Notes: generated by a model not told the origin, from the sequence alone. DNA of 8,795 nucleotides from Thermomicrobiales bacterium (GCA_025937615.1 JAICRA010000043.1:1-8795), one strand, 5' to 3'; shown: positions 1 through 8,216, counted from the stretch's first letter. Program-made: numbers and translations.

Positions 1-304
1 CCCAGTGGCCGGCGTCGACCAGGAGCGAGAGCTCGACGGAGCGGGCTTCTGGCCGCTCGTCGTGCCCGACGATTAATCCAACGGGCTCGCCCGCAAGCGA
101 TTCAGCGATGAGCGCCTCCGGCCGGTCGACCGCGGTCTCGCGCGACAGCCAGTCTTCGACCTGACCCGCCACATGCTGAATCGAGCGAATCGGAGCGCTC
201 CAGCCCCAGCCGTCCATCAAGACCGGATCGTTGAACCAACGGTGGAGCAGAGGTACATCATCACGTTCGACCGCCCGCAGATTGATCGTCTCACCGGGGA
301 TCAT
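1..304 (-). CDS. GNAT-family N-acetyltransferase, N-terminal part (cut by window edge)
   Basis: Reading the minus strand from ATG at 304 gives 101 residues with no stop before the window edge. It opens with a TINLRAVERDDVPLLHRWFND-type segment, the usual first strand and helix of RimJ/RimL-like GNAT acetyltransferases, which transfer an acetyl group from acetyl-CoA to an amine. Residues 64-80 (EALIAESLAGEPVGLIV) fit strands 2-3, and ELSLLVDAGHW at 91-101 leads into strand 4. The acetyl-CoA binding motif (R/QxxGxG/A) would lie outside the window, so the substrate cannot be judged. ATG 304 is the only start: the same frame has a stop at 358-356, which is the stop of the upstream dehydrogenase, and no GTG or TTG lies between. 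No clear Shine-Dalgarno precedes it, so reinitiation after the dehydrogenase 51 bp upstream is plausible. Family call fairly sure; function unknown. Confidence 0.8.
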   Translation of the reverse strand, partial: MIPGETINLRAVERDDVPLLHRWFNDPVLMDGWGWSAPIRSIQHVAGQVEDWLSRETAVDRPEALIAESLAGEPVGLIVGHDERPEARSVELSLLVDAGHW

Positions 305-355
305 CGTCGACGCGTCAGCACGCGTGGGCGTTGTTGGCTCAGACCGGCAACGAGC

Positions 356-1135
356 TCAAGTCGCCGGGGTCTCCCAGAAGAGACCCATGCGAGCGTTCGT
401 GCCGCCATCCACGTAAAGCGTCTGCCCGGTGATGAAGTCCGCGCCATCACCCGCGAGAAAGGCGACGGCCGGAGCAATGTCGCCCGGGTGCCCGACACGT
501 CCCCATGGGATCAGCGTGTTGCCGAACTCGGTCGTGTAGCCCGGCATGTCAAAGTAGCGGGGTACTTCGATGACACCGGGGCCGATGGCGTTGACCCGCA
601 CGTGCCTCGGTGCTAGCTCGATGGCAAGGGATCGCGTGAATCCTATGACGGCGCCCTTGGTTCCCGCGTAGGCGGCATGATTCGGGAATCCCGCGCCACC
701 ATGGATCGAGGTGATGTTGATGATCGAGCCGCGTCCGGAGCGTTCCAGGGCGGGAAGAGCAGCGCGAGCGCAAAAAAAATAGCCCTTCATATTCAGGTCG
801 AACATCTCGTCATAGATGGCCTCGGTTGTCTCCTCGATCGTGCCAGCGCGGGTGACGCCCGCGTTGTTGACCAGGATGTCCAGTCCGCCGAACGCGTCGG
901 TCGCCTCGGCAACCACGCGTTCGCAGTCGTCGACGTACCGGAGGTCCCCCTGGAGCGCGACCGCCTCCCCACCGGCCGCGGTGATTTCGGCCATGGCGGC
1001 GTGGGCGCCAACGCTGCTCCCGCTGTAGTGAAGCGCCACGCGGGCGCCTTGCCGCGCTAGCTCGCGGGCGATGCCTTCACCTATACCAATCCCGGCGCCG
1101 GTTACCAGTGCCGCCCGACCTGCCAACGGTTCCAT
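356..1135 (-). CDS. Short-chain dehydrogenase/reductase (SDR, classical FabG-like)
   Basis: This 259-residue protein has the size and motifs of a classical SDR, a cytosolic NAD(P)(H)-dependent oxidoreductase acting on alcohol or keto groups. Seen in the sequence: the dinucleotide-binding TGAGIGIG at 12-19, the NNAG motif at 90-93, and a catalytic tetrad Asn115, Ser143, Tyr156 and Lys160 (YAGTK, i.e. YxxxK). NAIGPG follows at 182-187 and the C-terminal ITGQTLYVDGG segment at 235-245. After strand 2 (VALHYSGS) there is no Asp, which in this family favours NADPH over NADH; that is inference. The start ATG at 1135 is well supported by AGGAAGG four bases upstream. The GNAT gene follows 51 bp downstream in the same frame. 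The substrate cannot be told: FabG and the glucose or sugar dehydrogenase-like SDRs share all these motifs. Confidence 0.93.
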   Translation of the reverse strand: MEPLAGRAALVTGAGIGIGEGIARELARQGARVALHYSGSSVGAHAAMAEITAAGGEAVALQGDLRYVDDCERVVAEATDAFGGLDILVNNAGVTRAGTIEETTEAIYDEMFDLNMKGYFFCARAALPALERSGRGSIINITSIHGGAGFPNHAAYAGTKGAVIGFTRSLAIELAPRHVRVNAIGPGVIEVPRYFDMPGYTTEFGNTLIPWGRVGHPGDIAPAVAFLAGDGADFITGQTLYVDGGTNARMGLFWETPAT

Positions 1136-1151
1136 GAGTCCTTCCTCTCTT

Positions 1152-1266
1152 GGCTATAGGTCATTGGCTATCGGCCGCCGGCTGCCGGCTCTGGCATACC
1201 GAACGAACTCGGCCAGTCGCCGCCAATGAGAAACGACTGACAGTCAATAGGCAGTAGCCGATAACC
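1152..1266. repeat. Inverted degenerate heptamer arrays in intergenic gap
   Basis: The gap between the peptidase stop and the dehydrogenase start has no gene. On the plus strand from 1152, heptamers run in phase: GGCTATA, GGTCATT, GGCTATC, GGCCGCC, GGCTGCC, GGCTCTG. On the minus strand from 1266 come GGTTATC, GGCTACT, GCCTATT. The two arrays face each other, so 1166-1175 (GGCTATCGGC) pairs with 1257-1266 (GCCGATAACC) with one mismatch, which is a G-U wobble in minus-strand RNA. Between them lie a GACTG-A-CAGTC dyad (1235-1245) and a CCGA/TCGG dyad (1199-1212). It could act as a weak terminator or mRNA-stabilising structure after the peptidase gene, but no T-run is present. Confidence 0.55.
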
Positions 1267-1280
1267 GCGTGTGGGAATAA

Positions 1281-2009
1281 TCAGCAGCAGACGCCGGGAG
1301 ATGGGTGGCTTGTCGTCAGTTCGGACGGGGAATCGGTTGCCACCGTCTCGACCCGGGCTAGTGGCCAGACCGCAAGTGACATGCCGTCCATGGCGTCCCA
1401 CATCCACATGAAGTCGCCCCACGTCCAGGAAACGGTGCTTCCCGTGGCTGGATCGACCGCATAGACTCCGGACTCGTCGTAACCGTATCCAACCACGACG
1501 TGGTAGCCCGGATTGATCTTGTACGGCGTGCCATCGGCGGCATATTCGTAATAGCTCTGATCGCCCCACATGCCGAGCCAGAGGATGACCGGCACCCCGT
1601 TGGCCAGATAACGCTGCAGGGAGCTCGCGTCACCGCGGGCATAGAACACCTCGCCGCGGAAGCCAAGGTCCGCGAGCGGTCCAACCAGCGGCTCGGGATA
1701 GACACCGTAGTCGACGGTGTTGCCCCACGAACCGTTGATGTCGCCACGATATCCCCAGTGTGGGTTATCGGACGCCGGCACCAACTCGTCAAATGTCCAT
1801 TCCGATACCCAGGTGTCGTAGGCGCCTAAGGTTATGACCAGCGAGGCGTACTCGCAACTGAGATTGCGTTGCTGGACGTAGATCGGAACCTCGACGAACG
1901 CGGACTCCGCGCCGACTGAGCGAGCGGAAACGGAGTCGATCGGCAGTCCAGCGCCTGTGAGCACGATGAGCACGCTCAACGCCGACACGAGCAGACTTCG
2001 AAGCCGCAT
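1281..2009 (-). CDS. Secreted C39-like cysteine peptidase family protein (Peptidase_C39_2)
   Basis: This is a 242-residue protein. Residues 1-30 look like a Sec signal peptide: MRLR, a hydrophobic core LLVSALSVLIVLTGAG, then a small-residue cleavage area (SVSARSVGA). The mature part matches the papain-like C39_2 fold: VPIYVQQRNLSCEYASL carries Gln46/47 for the oxyanion hole and Cys52 as nucleophile, GYHVVVGYG carries His170, and VYAVDPATG carries Asp186, so the triad appears complete. Expected location is outside the membrane. Members of this family are mostly uncharacterised; some resemble bacteriocin leader peptidases, but no ABC transporter or peptide gene lies nearby, so the substrate is unknown. 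The protein ends in Cys-Cys. The start ATG has only a modest AGGGG 12 bases upstream. It probably has its own promoter (see the promoter and dyad in 2061-2107). Catalytic-residue assignment is by motif position only. Confidence 0.82.
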   Translation of the reverse strand: MRLRSLLVSALSVLIVLTGAGLPIDSVSARSVGAESAFVEVPIYVQQRNLSCEYASLVITLGAYDTWVSEWTFDELVPASDNPHWGYRGDINGSWGNTVDYGVYPEPLVGPLADLGFRGEVFYARGDASSLQRYLANGVPVILWLGMWGDQSYYEYAADGTPYKINPGYHVVVGYGYDESGVYAVDPATGSTVSWTWGDFMWMWDAMDGMSLAVWPLARVETVATDSPSELTTSHPSPGVCC

Positions 2010-2060
2010 CGATCCCTGTCCCCTTCACACAGCCGGCCCCTCCGACCCGGCCTGATATGC

Positions 2061-2089
2061 ATTGTATCGAGCGATCGCGACCTTGACTA
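2061..2089 (-). promoter_or_regulatory. Probable sigma70-type promoter of the C39-like peptidase gene
   Basis: On the minus strand TAGTCA (2089-2084, four of six matches to TTGACA) is separated by 17 bp from TACAAT (2066-2061, five of six matches to TATAAT). Transcription would start near 2054, about 45 bases before the peptidase ATG. The stretch is AT-richer than its surroundings. The call is by eye only. Confidence 0.5.
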
Positions 2090-2107
2090 TATGGGACTTA
2101 GAGTCAA
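2083..2107. promoter_or_regulatory. Operator-like dyad over the peptidase promoter -35
   Basis: The 25 bp form a near-palindrome centred on 2095. The arms TTGACT (2083-2088) and AGTCAA (2102-2107) match perfectly, and 9 of 12 half-site positions are symmetric overall. The left arm covers the -35 element of the minus-strand promoter, the usual position for a repressor or activator site. No cognate regulator gene is visible in the window. Confidence 0.45.
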
Positions 2108-2120
2108 CGGTTTCACCGAG

Positions 2121-4755
<2,635 letters not shown>

Positions 4756-4759
4756 GCCG

Positions 4760-4765
4760 ATAGTA
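4760..4765 (-). promoter_or_regulatory. Possible -10 element of parA-guaB, giving a near-leaderless transcript
   Basis: TACTAT on the minus strand lies four bases before GTG 4755. A -10 here would start transcription at or within the GTG codon, so the message would be leaderless or begin just upstream of ATG 4722. No TTGACA-like hexamer sits 17 bp upstream, so support is weak. Confidence 0.25.
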
Positions 4766-4783
4766 GCACGCGCGTACGGACGG

Positions 4784-4855
4784 AGGGGGTGCCGCTGCGC
4801 ACAGGGGGTGCCGGCTTCGCCGCAGGGGGAGAAGGGGGGTCGCTTCGCTCGCGGG
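4784..4855. repeat. G-run tandem repeat with small hairpins
   Basis: Three imperfect units begin with A plus a run of five or six G: AGGGGGTGCCGCTGCGC (4784-4800), AGGGGGTGCCGGCTTCGCC (4803-4821) and AGGGGGGTCGCTTCGC (4833-4848), with a further AGGGGG at 4824. Each full unit is followed by a short GC dyad such as CGGC-TTC-GCCG. The G runs at 4785, 4804, 4825 and 4834 could in principle build a quadruplex, but the first two loops are long (14-16 bases). No gene is seen in the 269-bp gap 4756-5024. Confidence 0.5.
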
Positions 4856-4917
4856 AGGAGAAGAGCGGACGAGGCTTCTACTCACCTCCTCGACGTCTCG
4901 ACTACGCTCTTCCTGAC

Positions 4918-4961
4918 CGAACTTCCTGAACTTCTGGGGGTCAGGGCGGCCGGGAAGTTCG
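4918..4961. repeat. Perfect 9-bp inverted repeat
   Basis: CGAACTTCC (4918-4926) pairs exactly with GGAAGTTCG (4953-4961). Inside, CCTGA (4925-4929) can alternatively pair with TCAGG (4941-4945). It lies downstream of proline dehydrogenase and upstream of parA on the minus strand. It has no T-run, so it is either a rho-independent-like structure without the tail or a protein site. Confidence 0.4.
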
Positions 4962-4971
4962 ACGACGTCCG

Positions 4972-5016
4972 CAGTGAATGACTCACTGACTGGCCGTCTC
5001 GCCGTCTTGCCGTCTC
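4972..5016 (-). repeat. Hairpin plus three octamer repeats after the proline dehydrogenase stop
   Basis: Directly after the stop codon, the minus strand carries three octamers GAGACGGC, AAGACGGC, GAGACGGC (5016-4993). A hairpin CAGTGA-GTCAT-TCACTG (4988-4972) follows. The hairpin could mark the 3' end of the proline dehydrogenase transcript, but the missing T-tract makes it a poor intrinsic terminator. Confidence 0.4.
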
Positions 5017-5024
5017 CGGCGTCG

Positions 5025-6020
5025 CTACCGCCTCACCATGTTCGTCGCAAACCACACCAGGTTCGCGGGACGTTCCGCGAGGCGGCGCATGAGGTAGTGG
5101 TACCAGTGCGGACCGTACGGGGTGGCGACCAGAACACGATGACCGGCCCGAGCAAGCTCGACCTGGTACTGCGGCCGCACGCCGAAGAGCATTTGGAACT
5201 CGAAGCGGTCGGTCCCAATGCCGTGGCGCTCAGTGAACTCGACGACGTGATCGATGATCCGTTCGTCATGAGTCGCGATCGCGGTGAATGCGCCGTCGAG
5301 CAACATCCGTTCCGCCAGCTCGATGTAGGCGCGGTCGACGTCTGCCTTGCGCGGGTATGCGATGCTCGCTGGCTCCAGATAAGCGCCCTTCACCAGCCGG
5401 AGATTCGGGGACAGGGGCAAGAGCCGCTCGAGATCAGCCGGGGTGCGATAGAGGTACGACTGCAGAACGGTCCCGACGTTGTCATGTCCGTTGCCGCGGA
5501 GGCGCCGATAGATGCGCAGCGTGTCGTCGACGCGGGCCGATTCCTCCATGTCGATGCGGATGAAGTTGCCATGCTTTGCGGCGTGCGTGACGACCTCAGC
5601 CACATTGCGGTAGGCGATCTCGGGATCGAGATCGAGACCAAGATGGGTCAACTTGAGCGCGATATTGGTCTGCAGACCCTCCGCCGCGATCGTGTCAAGA
5701 TCGGCCTTGTACTCGGCAACGACGGCCTGGGTGGTGGCTGGGTCCTTGACTCCTTCGCCTAGGAGCGTAGTGTTGGTGCGCAGACCGGACTGATTGAGCG
5801 ATCGCAGGACGGGAATCGCTTCGGCGAACGTCTCGCCGGCGACGAAGCGTGATGCGCCCAGACTCATGCCATAGCGTTGCACCCCGCGCGACACGAGCGG
5901 ATTGCTCGTGACAGCCAGAATCCCGGCACGAAAAATGGGGTTGAGGTCGAGGCGCAGTCGGTGGTTTCTCCCCGCCATGGTGGCTCTACCGGCTGATTCG
6001 TCGCGTCCCGGTCCCGCCAT
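5025..6020 (-). CDS. Proline dehydrogenase, monofunctional (FAD-dependent)
   Basis: Proline dehydrogenase oxidises L-proline to pyrroline-5-carboxylate with FAD, passing electrons to membrane quinone. The 331 residues match the short PutB-type enzyme rather than bifunctional PutA. Seen in order: ALKLTHLGLD (121-130), IRIDMEES (154-161), LQSYLYRT (186-193), LVKGAY (209-214), IATHDERII (248-256), FEFQMLFGVRP (273-283) and the C-terminal ATPYGPHWYHYLMRRLAERP (299-318). The last holds the YxxRRxxE signature, with Arg312/Arg313 for substrate carboxylate and Glu316. Start ATG 6020 has GGAG eight bases upstream; the alternative ATG at residue 15 has no such site. The usual partner, P5C dehydrogenase, is not in the window. 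It faces DUF2795-recQ divergently across 356 bp that includes a palindrome at 6124-6141. Function is confident. Confidence 0.95.
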   Translation of the reverse strand: MAGPGRDESAGRATMAGRNHRLRLDLNPIFRAGILAVTSNPLVSRGVQRYGMSLGASRFVAGETFAEAIPVLRSLNQSGLRTNTTLLGEGVKDPATTQAVVAEYKADLDTIAAEGLQTNIALKLTHLGLDLDPEIAYRNVAEVVTHAAKHGNFIRIDMEESARVDDTLRIYRRLRGNGHDNVGTVLQSYLYRTPADLERLLPLSPNLRLVKGAYLEPASIAYPRKADVDRAYIELAERMLLDGAFTAIATHDERIIDHVVEFTERHGIGTDRFEFQMLFGVRPQYQVELARAGHRVLVATPYGPHWYHYLMRRLAERPANLVWFATNMVRR

Positions 6021-6123
6021 CTATCCTGCTCCCCACGCGTTAGTGCGAGCAGCCGCTTTCTTCTGCCCGACCCGATGTCACACGCTCGGAGCCCCATTCT
6101 GCGCGCAACCCTCGTTCACCGTA

Positions 6124-6141
6124 AAGCGATGACGTTCGCTT
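6124..6141. promoter_or_regulatory. 18-bp palindrome, candidate operator
   Basis: AAGCGA (6124-6129) and TCGCTT (6136-6141) form a perfect inverted repeat around TGACGT. It sits about 105 bp upstream of the proline dehydrogenase start, in the divergent promoter region and inside the spacer of a weak minus-strand promoter. Such symmetry suits a dimeric regulator, possibly one responding to proline, but no regulator gene is nearby. Confidence 0.4.
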
Positions 6142-6219
6142 CCTCAACCGTGGAGTCATGCGTAACACCGCTTGTGTTCGTGAGCCCCGCCGACATCACG
6201 CGTCACCCGTGAAACCCGG

Positions 6220-6348
6220 GCCAGTCTCTTCGCCCGCGTAGGGGCAGGCGGAGAGCTGGCACGTGCTCTGCGGAAGGCAGCGCCAGGGGCCAAAGGCACA
6301 GCGCTGGTCCCGACCTGAAGGCGGCCATCTCGTTCGGGAGGGGCCGTC
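6220..6348 (+). ncRNA. Candidate structured leader RNA upstream of DUF2795-recQ
   Basis: Three hairpins can form. The first pairs 6220-6234 with 6247-6260 (GCCAG, CTCT and CGCC arms against GGCG, AGAG and CTGGC) around a 12-base loop. The second pairs CAGCGC (6278-6283) with GCGCTG (6301-6306). The third pairs GGCGGCC (6320-6326) with GGCCGTC (6342-6348), including one G-U. CTGGC at 6256-6260 can instead pair with GCCAG at 6282-6286, which would break both of the first two hairpins. It matches no riboswitch or RNA family I recognise. It could also be a stand-alone small RNA, or only GC-rich sequence folding by chance. Confidence 0.35.
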
Positions 6349-6376
6349 CAAAAGCTGAGTTTCGAAGGAGCCTACG

Positions 6377-6568
6377 GTGGCGATCAATCCGATTCAGATT
6401 CAGAAGATCCTGAAGGGGGTCGACTACCCCGCGAGCAAGAGCGACTTGCTCAAGAATGCCGAACGGGAAGGCGCCGACGAGGATGTCCGGGCCACGTTGG
6501 AGCGGCTGCCGGATGAGGAGTATGAGTCCCCCGCCGATGTGAGCCAGGCGCTCGGCAACATCGACTAG
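6377..6568 (+). CDS. DUF2795 family small protein
   Basis: This is a 63-residue acidic protein with the DUF2795 pattern: INPIQIQKILKGVDYPASKSDLL at the start, NAEREGADEDVRATLERLP in the middle, and EEYESPADVSQALG at the end. The size is typical for a one-domain member. The family has no assigned biochemical role; related proteins are common in Actinomycetota and Chloroflexota, often annotated as hypothetical, and the fold is predicted to be helical. The start is GTG, supported by AAGGAG six bases upstream. It precedes recQ by 8 bp, so the two are probably co-transcribed. Because recQ lacks its own Shine-Dalgarno, its translation may depend on reading this gene. No transmembrane segment or Cys is present. 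Identity is confident; function is unknown. Confidence 0.88.
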   Translation: MAINPIQIQKILKGVDYPASKSDLLKNAEREGADEDVRATLERLPDEEYESPADVSQALGNID

Positions 6569-6576
6569 CGCATCCT

Positions 6577-7926
6577 ATGACGCAACAGCAGAAGGATTCA
6601 GCCGGCGTGCCGGAGGTCGCCGGCCAGATTGCCCGCGCGAAACTCGGAATCGAGCAACTCCGGCCCGGCCAGGAAGAGGCCATCGCCGCCGTGCTTGCCG
6701 GCCACGACACACTTGCGGTGATGCCGACGGGATCGGGGAAGTCCGCGATCTATCAAATCGCCGCGGCCATCATCCCCGGCGTCACCGTTGTGGTGTCGCC
6801 GTTGATTGCCCTGCAACAGGATCAGGTCGAGCCGATCGCCGAAGCTGATGCCGGCGGAGTGGCTCTGCTCAACTCATCCTTACCGGCGACCGAGCGTGAG
6901 GAGACACTCGACGAGTTCGAGCAGGGTGCAACCGAGTTTTTCTTCCTGGCGCCAGAACAGTTCGCGAACGAGGAGACATTCGCCCGCGTGCAAGCGAGCG
7001 GACCTTCTCTCTTCGTCGTCGACGAAGCTCACTGCATCAGCGAGTGGGGTCACGACTTCCGCCCGGAGTACCTTCGCCTCGGCGCTGTCATCGAGGCGCT
7101 CGCCCATCCCCGGGTCGTGGCGCTTACCGCAACCGCATCGCCACCAGTGCGACAGGAGATCGTCGAGCGGTTAGGGATGCGGGAGCCGAGGATCGTGGTC
7201 CACGGCTTCGACCGGTCCAACATCCGCCTCGCGGTCGAGGGCTTCTCGGACGAGAAGGACAAGCGCCAGGCGCTGATCGCGCGTGTCGTGGACGCCCCGA
7301 AGCCGGGCATCGTTTACGCGGCGACCCGAAAGCACACCGAGGAGCTGGCTGCCGCGCTCGGCGAGCAGGGGGTAAATGCCGTCGCCTACCACGCCGGCAT
7401 GGCCGCCGGCGAACGGACCCGCGTCCAGGAGACGTTCATGATTGATGCGGCTGACGTCATCGTGGCAACCACCGCCTTCGGGATGGGGGTCGACAAACTC
7501 AACGTCCGCTTCGTCTACCACCTCGACGTGAGCGAATCGGTCGACGCCTATTATCAGGAGATCGGTCGTGCCGGCCGTGACGGCGAGCCAGCCGAGGCGA
7601 TCCTCTTCTACCGGCCGGAGGATCTCAAACTACGACGTTTCCTGGCCGGTAGTGGTCAAGTTGATGCCGAACAGATGGCGAAGGTGGCTGAGGTAGCGCA
7701 GGACGCCGGCGAACCGTTGCGGATCGAGGAGATCGGCGAAGAGGTCGATCTCTCGCAGACGAAGGTCGCGATCGCGCTCAACCGGCTGGAGGAGGTCGGT
7801 GCGGTTGACATCCTGCCGTCGGGGGAGGTCGTCGCGACCACGAATGGGACATGTCCGACACGGCTCAGGAGGCCGCCGAAGCTCAGGAGAATCTTCGCAA
7901 GTTCGCCCGGTCGCGAATCGAAATGA
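6577..7926 (+). CDS. recQ: RecQ-type ATP-dependent DNA helicase, frame carrying helicase core (frameshifted near 7834-7850)
   Basis: RecQ unwinds DNA 3'-5' in recombination and replication-fork repair. The helicase core is complete: motif 0 RPGQEEAI (29-36), Walker A MPTGSGKS (49-56), Ia SPLIALQ (74-80) and DEAH (149-152). The RecQ-specific aromatic-rich loop CISEWGHDFRPEY (153-165), LTATAS (183-188), ATTAFGMGVDK (297-307) and QEIGRAGRDG (327-336) follow. A RIEEIGEEVDLS/LNRLEEVGAV segment continues to about residue 420 (SGEVVA). The next 29 residues, to the stop at 7926, look unlike RecQ, while the expected continuation is in the -1 frame from 7851. One base missing (or two extra) between 7809 and 7850, most likely 7834-7845, would explain this. 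The start ATG 6577 has no Shine-Dalgarno and follows DUF2795 by 8 bp. It may be a genuine truncation, a programmed shift or a sequence error. Confidence 0.9.
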   Translation: MTQQQKDSAGVPEVAGQIARAKLGIEQLRPGQEEAIAAVLAGHDTLAVMPTGSGKSAIYQIAAAIIPGVTVVVSPLIALQQDQVEPIAEADAGGVALLNSSLPATEREETLDEFEQGATEFFFLAPEQFANEETFARVQASGPSLFVVDEAHCISEWGHDFRPEYLRLGAVIEALAHPRVVALTATASPPVRQEIVERLGMREPRIVVHGFDRSNIRLAVEGFSDEKDKRQALIARVVDAPKPGIVYAATRKHTEELAAALGEQGVNAVAYHAGMAAGERTRVQETFMIDAADVIVATTAFGMGVDKLNVRFVYHLDVSESVDAYYQEIGRAGRDGEPAEAILFYRPEDLKLRRFLAGSGQVDAEQMAKVAEVAQDAGEPLRIEEIGEEVDLSQTKVAIALNRLEEVGAVDILPSGEVVATTNGTCPTRLRRPPKLRRIFASSPGRESK

Positions 7927-8216
7927 TGCGCGGCTACGCCGACATGACTGACTGTCGCCGGGAGTACATTCTGAACTATTTCGGAGAGGTCTACACGCCC
8001 CCATGCGACAACTGCCTGTCGGGTCTATCAGTTGCCAAGCCGCCATCAGCCCAGCCCGTCCCAATTAACAGCCAGGTCGTGCACAAGGCATGGGATCCGG
8101 GGTTGGTCATGCGCTATGCAGGCGACACCATGGTCGTCCTCTTCGACTCCGTCGGTTACAGCATCCTGGCGATAGATCTGGTGACATTGGAAGGGTTGCT
8201 TGCCCCGGGGCCGTAG
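7851..8216 (+). pseudogene. recQ: RecQ C-terminal part (zinc-binding region and extra domain) in shifted frame
   Basis: This open frame continues RecQ after the frameshift. EWDMSDTAQEAAEAQENLRKFARSRIEMMRGYA, partly upstream of the ATG, then DCRREYILNYFGE (residues 34-46) are the zinc-domain helices. Cys35, Cys52 and Cys55 match the C-x16-C-x2-C ligand spacing, but the fourth Cys expected three residues later is Gly58. Residues 70-121 (INSQVVHKAWDPGLVMRYAGD, then VLFDSVGYSILAIDLV) form a small beta-rich C-terminal domain seen in actinobacterial-type RecQ proteins. No Shine-Dalgarno precedes ATG 7851, and the frame opens only after the stop at 7806-7808, so independent translation is unlikely. 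Coding quality is good to the stop at 8216, suggesting a recent break or a sequence error. A perfect GCCCCGGGGC palindrome lies at 8202-8211. Confidence 0.82.

Larger units (their letters stand above)
6021..6376. other. Divergent intergenic region, no gene seen
   Basis: These 356 bp separate the start codons of proline dehydrogenase (minus) and the DUF2795 gene (plus), so they should carry both promoters. I could not find a convincing consensus promoter for either. A weak minus-strand pair, TTGAGG (6147-6142) and TTACGG (6124-6119), has 17-bp spacing and brackets the palindrome at 6124-6141. Another dyad, AACAC/GTGTT, is at 6164-6178. The right third is rich in hairpins. Short open frames here show no recognisable protein. 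Confidence 0.5.

Noticed and set aside
6256..6290. CGGAAGG motif resembling the SRP RNA apical loop (GGAA tetraloop).
   Set aside because: The conserved AGCAGC asymmetric-loop side after GGAAGG is not present, and the flanks do not form the long SRP rod; the resemblance is local only.
6196..6387. Minus-strand open frame of 63 codons in the divergent gap.
   Set aside because: Cys/Pro-rich, no family resemblance, and it overlaps hairpins and the DUF2795 start on the other strand.
7851..8216. Independent small zinc-finger protein.
   Set aside because: No ribosome binding site, and the sequence is the direct continuation of RecQ including residues upstream of the ATG.
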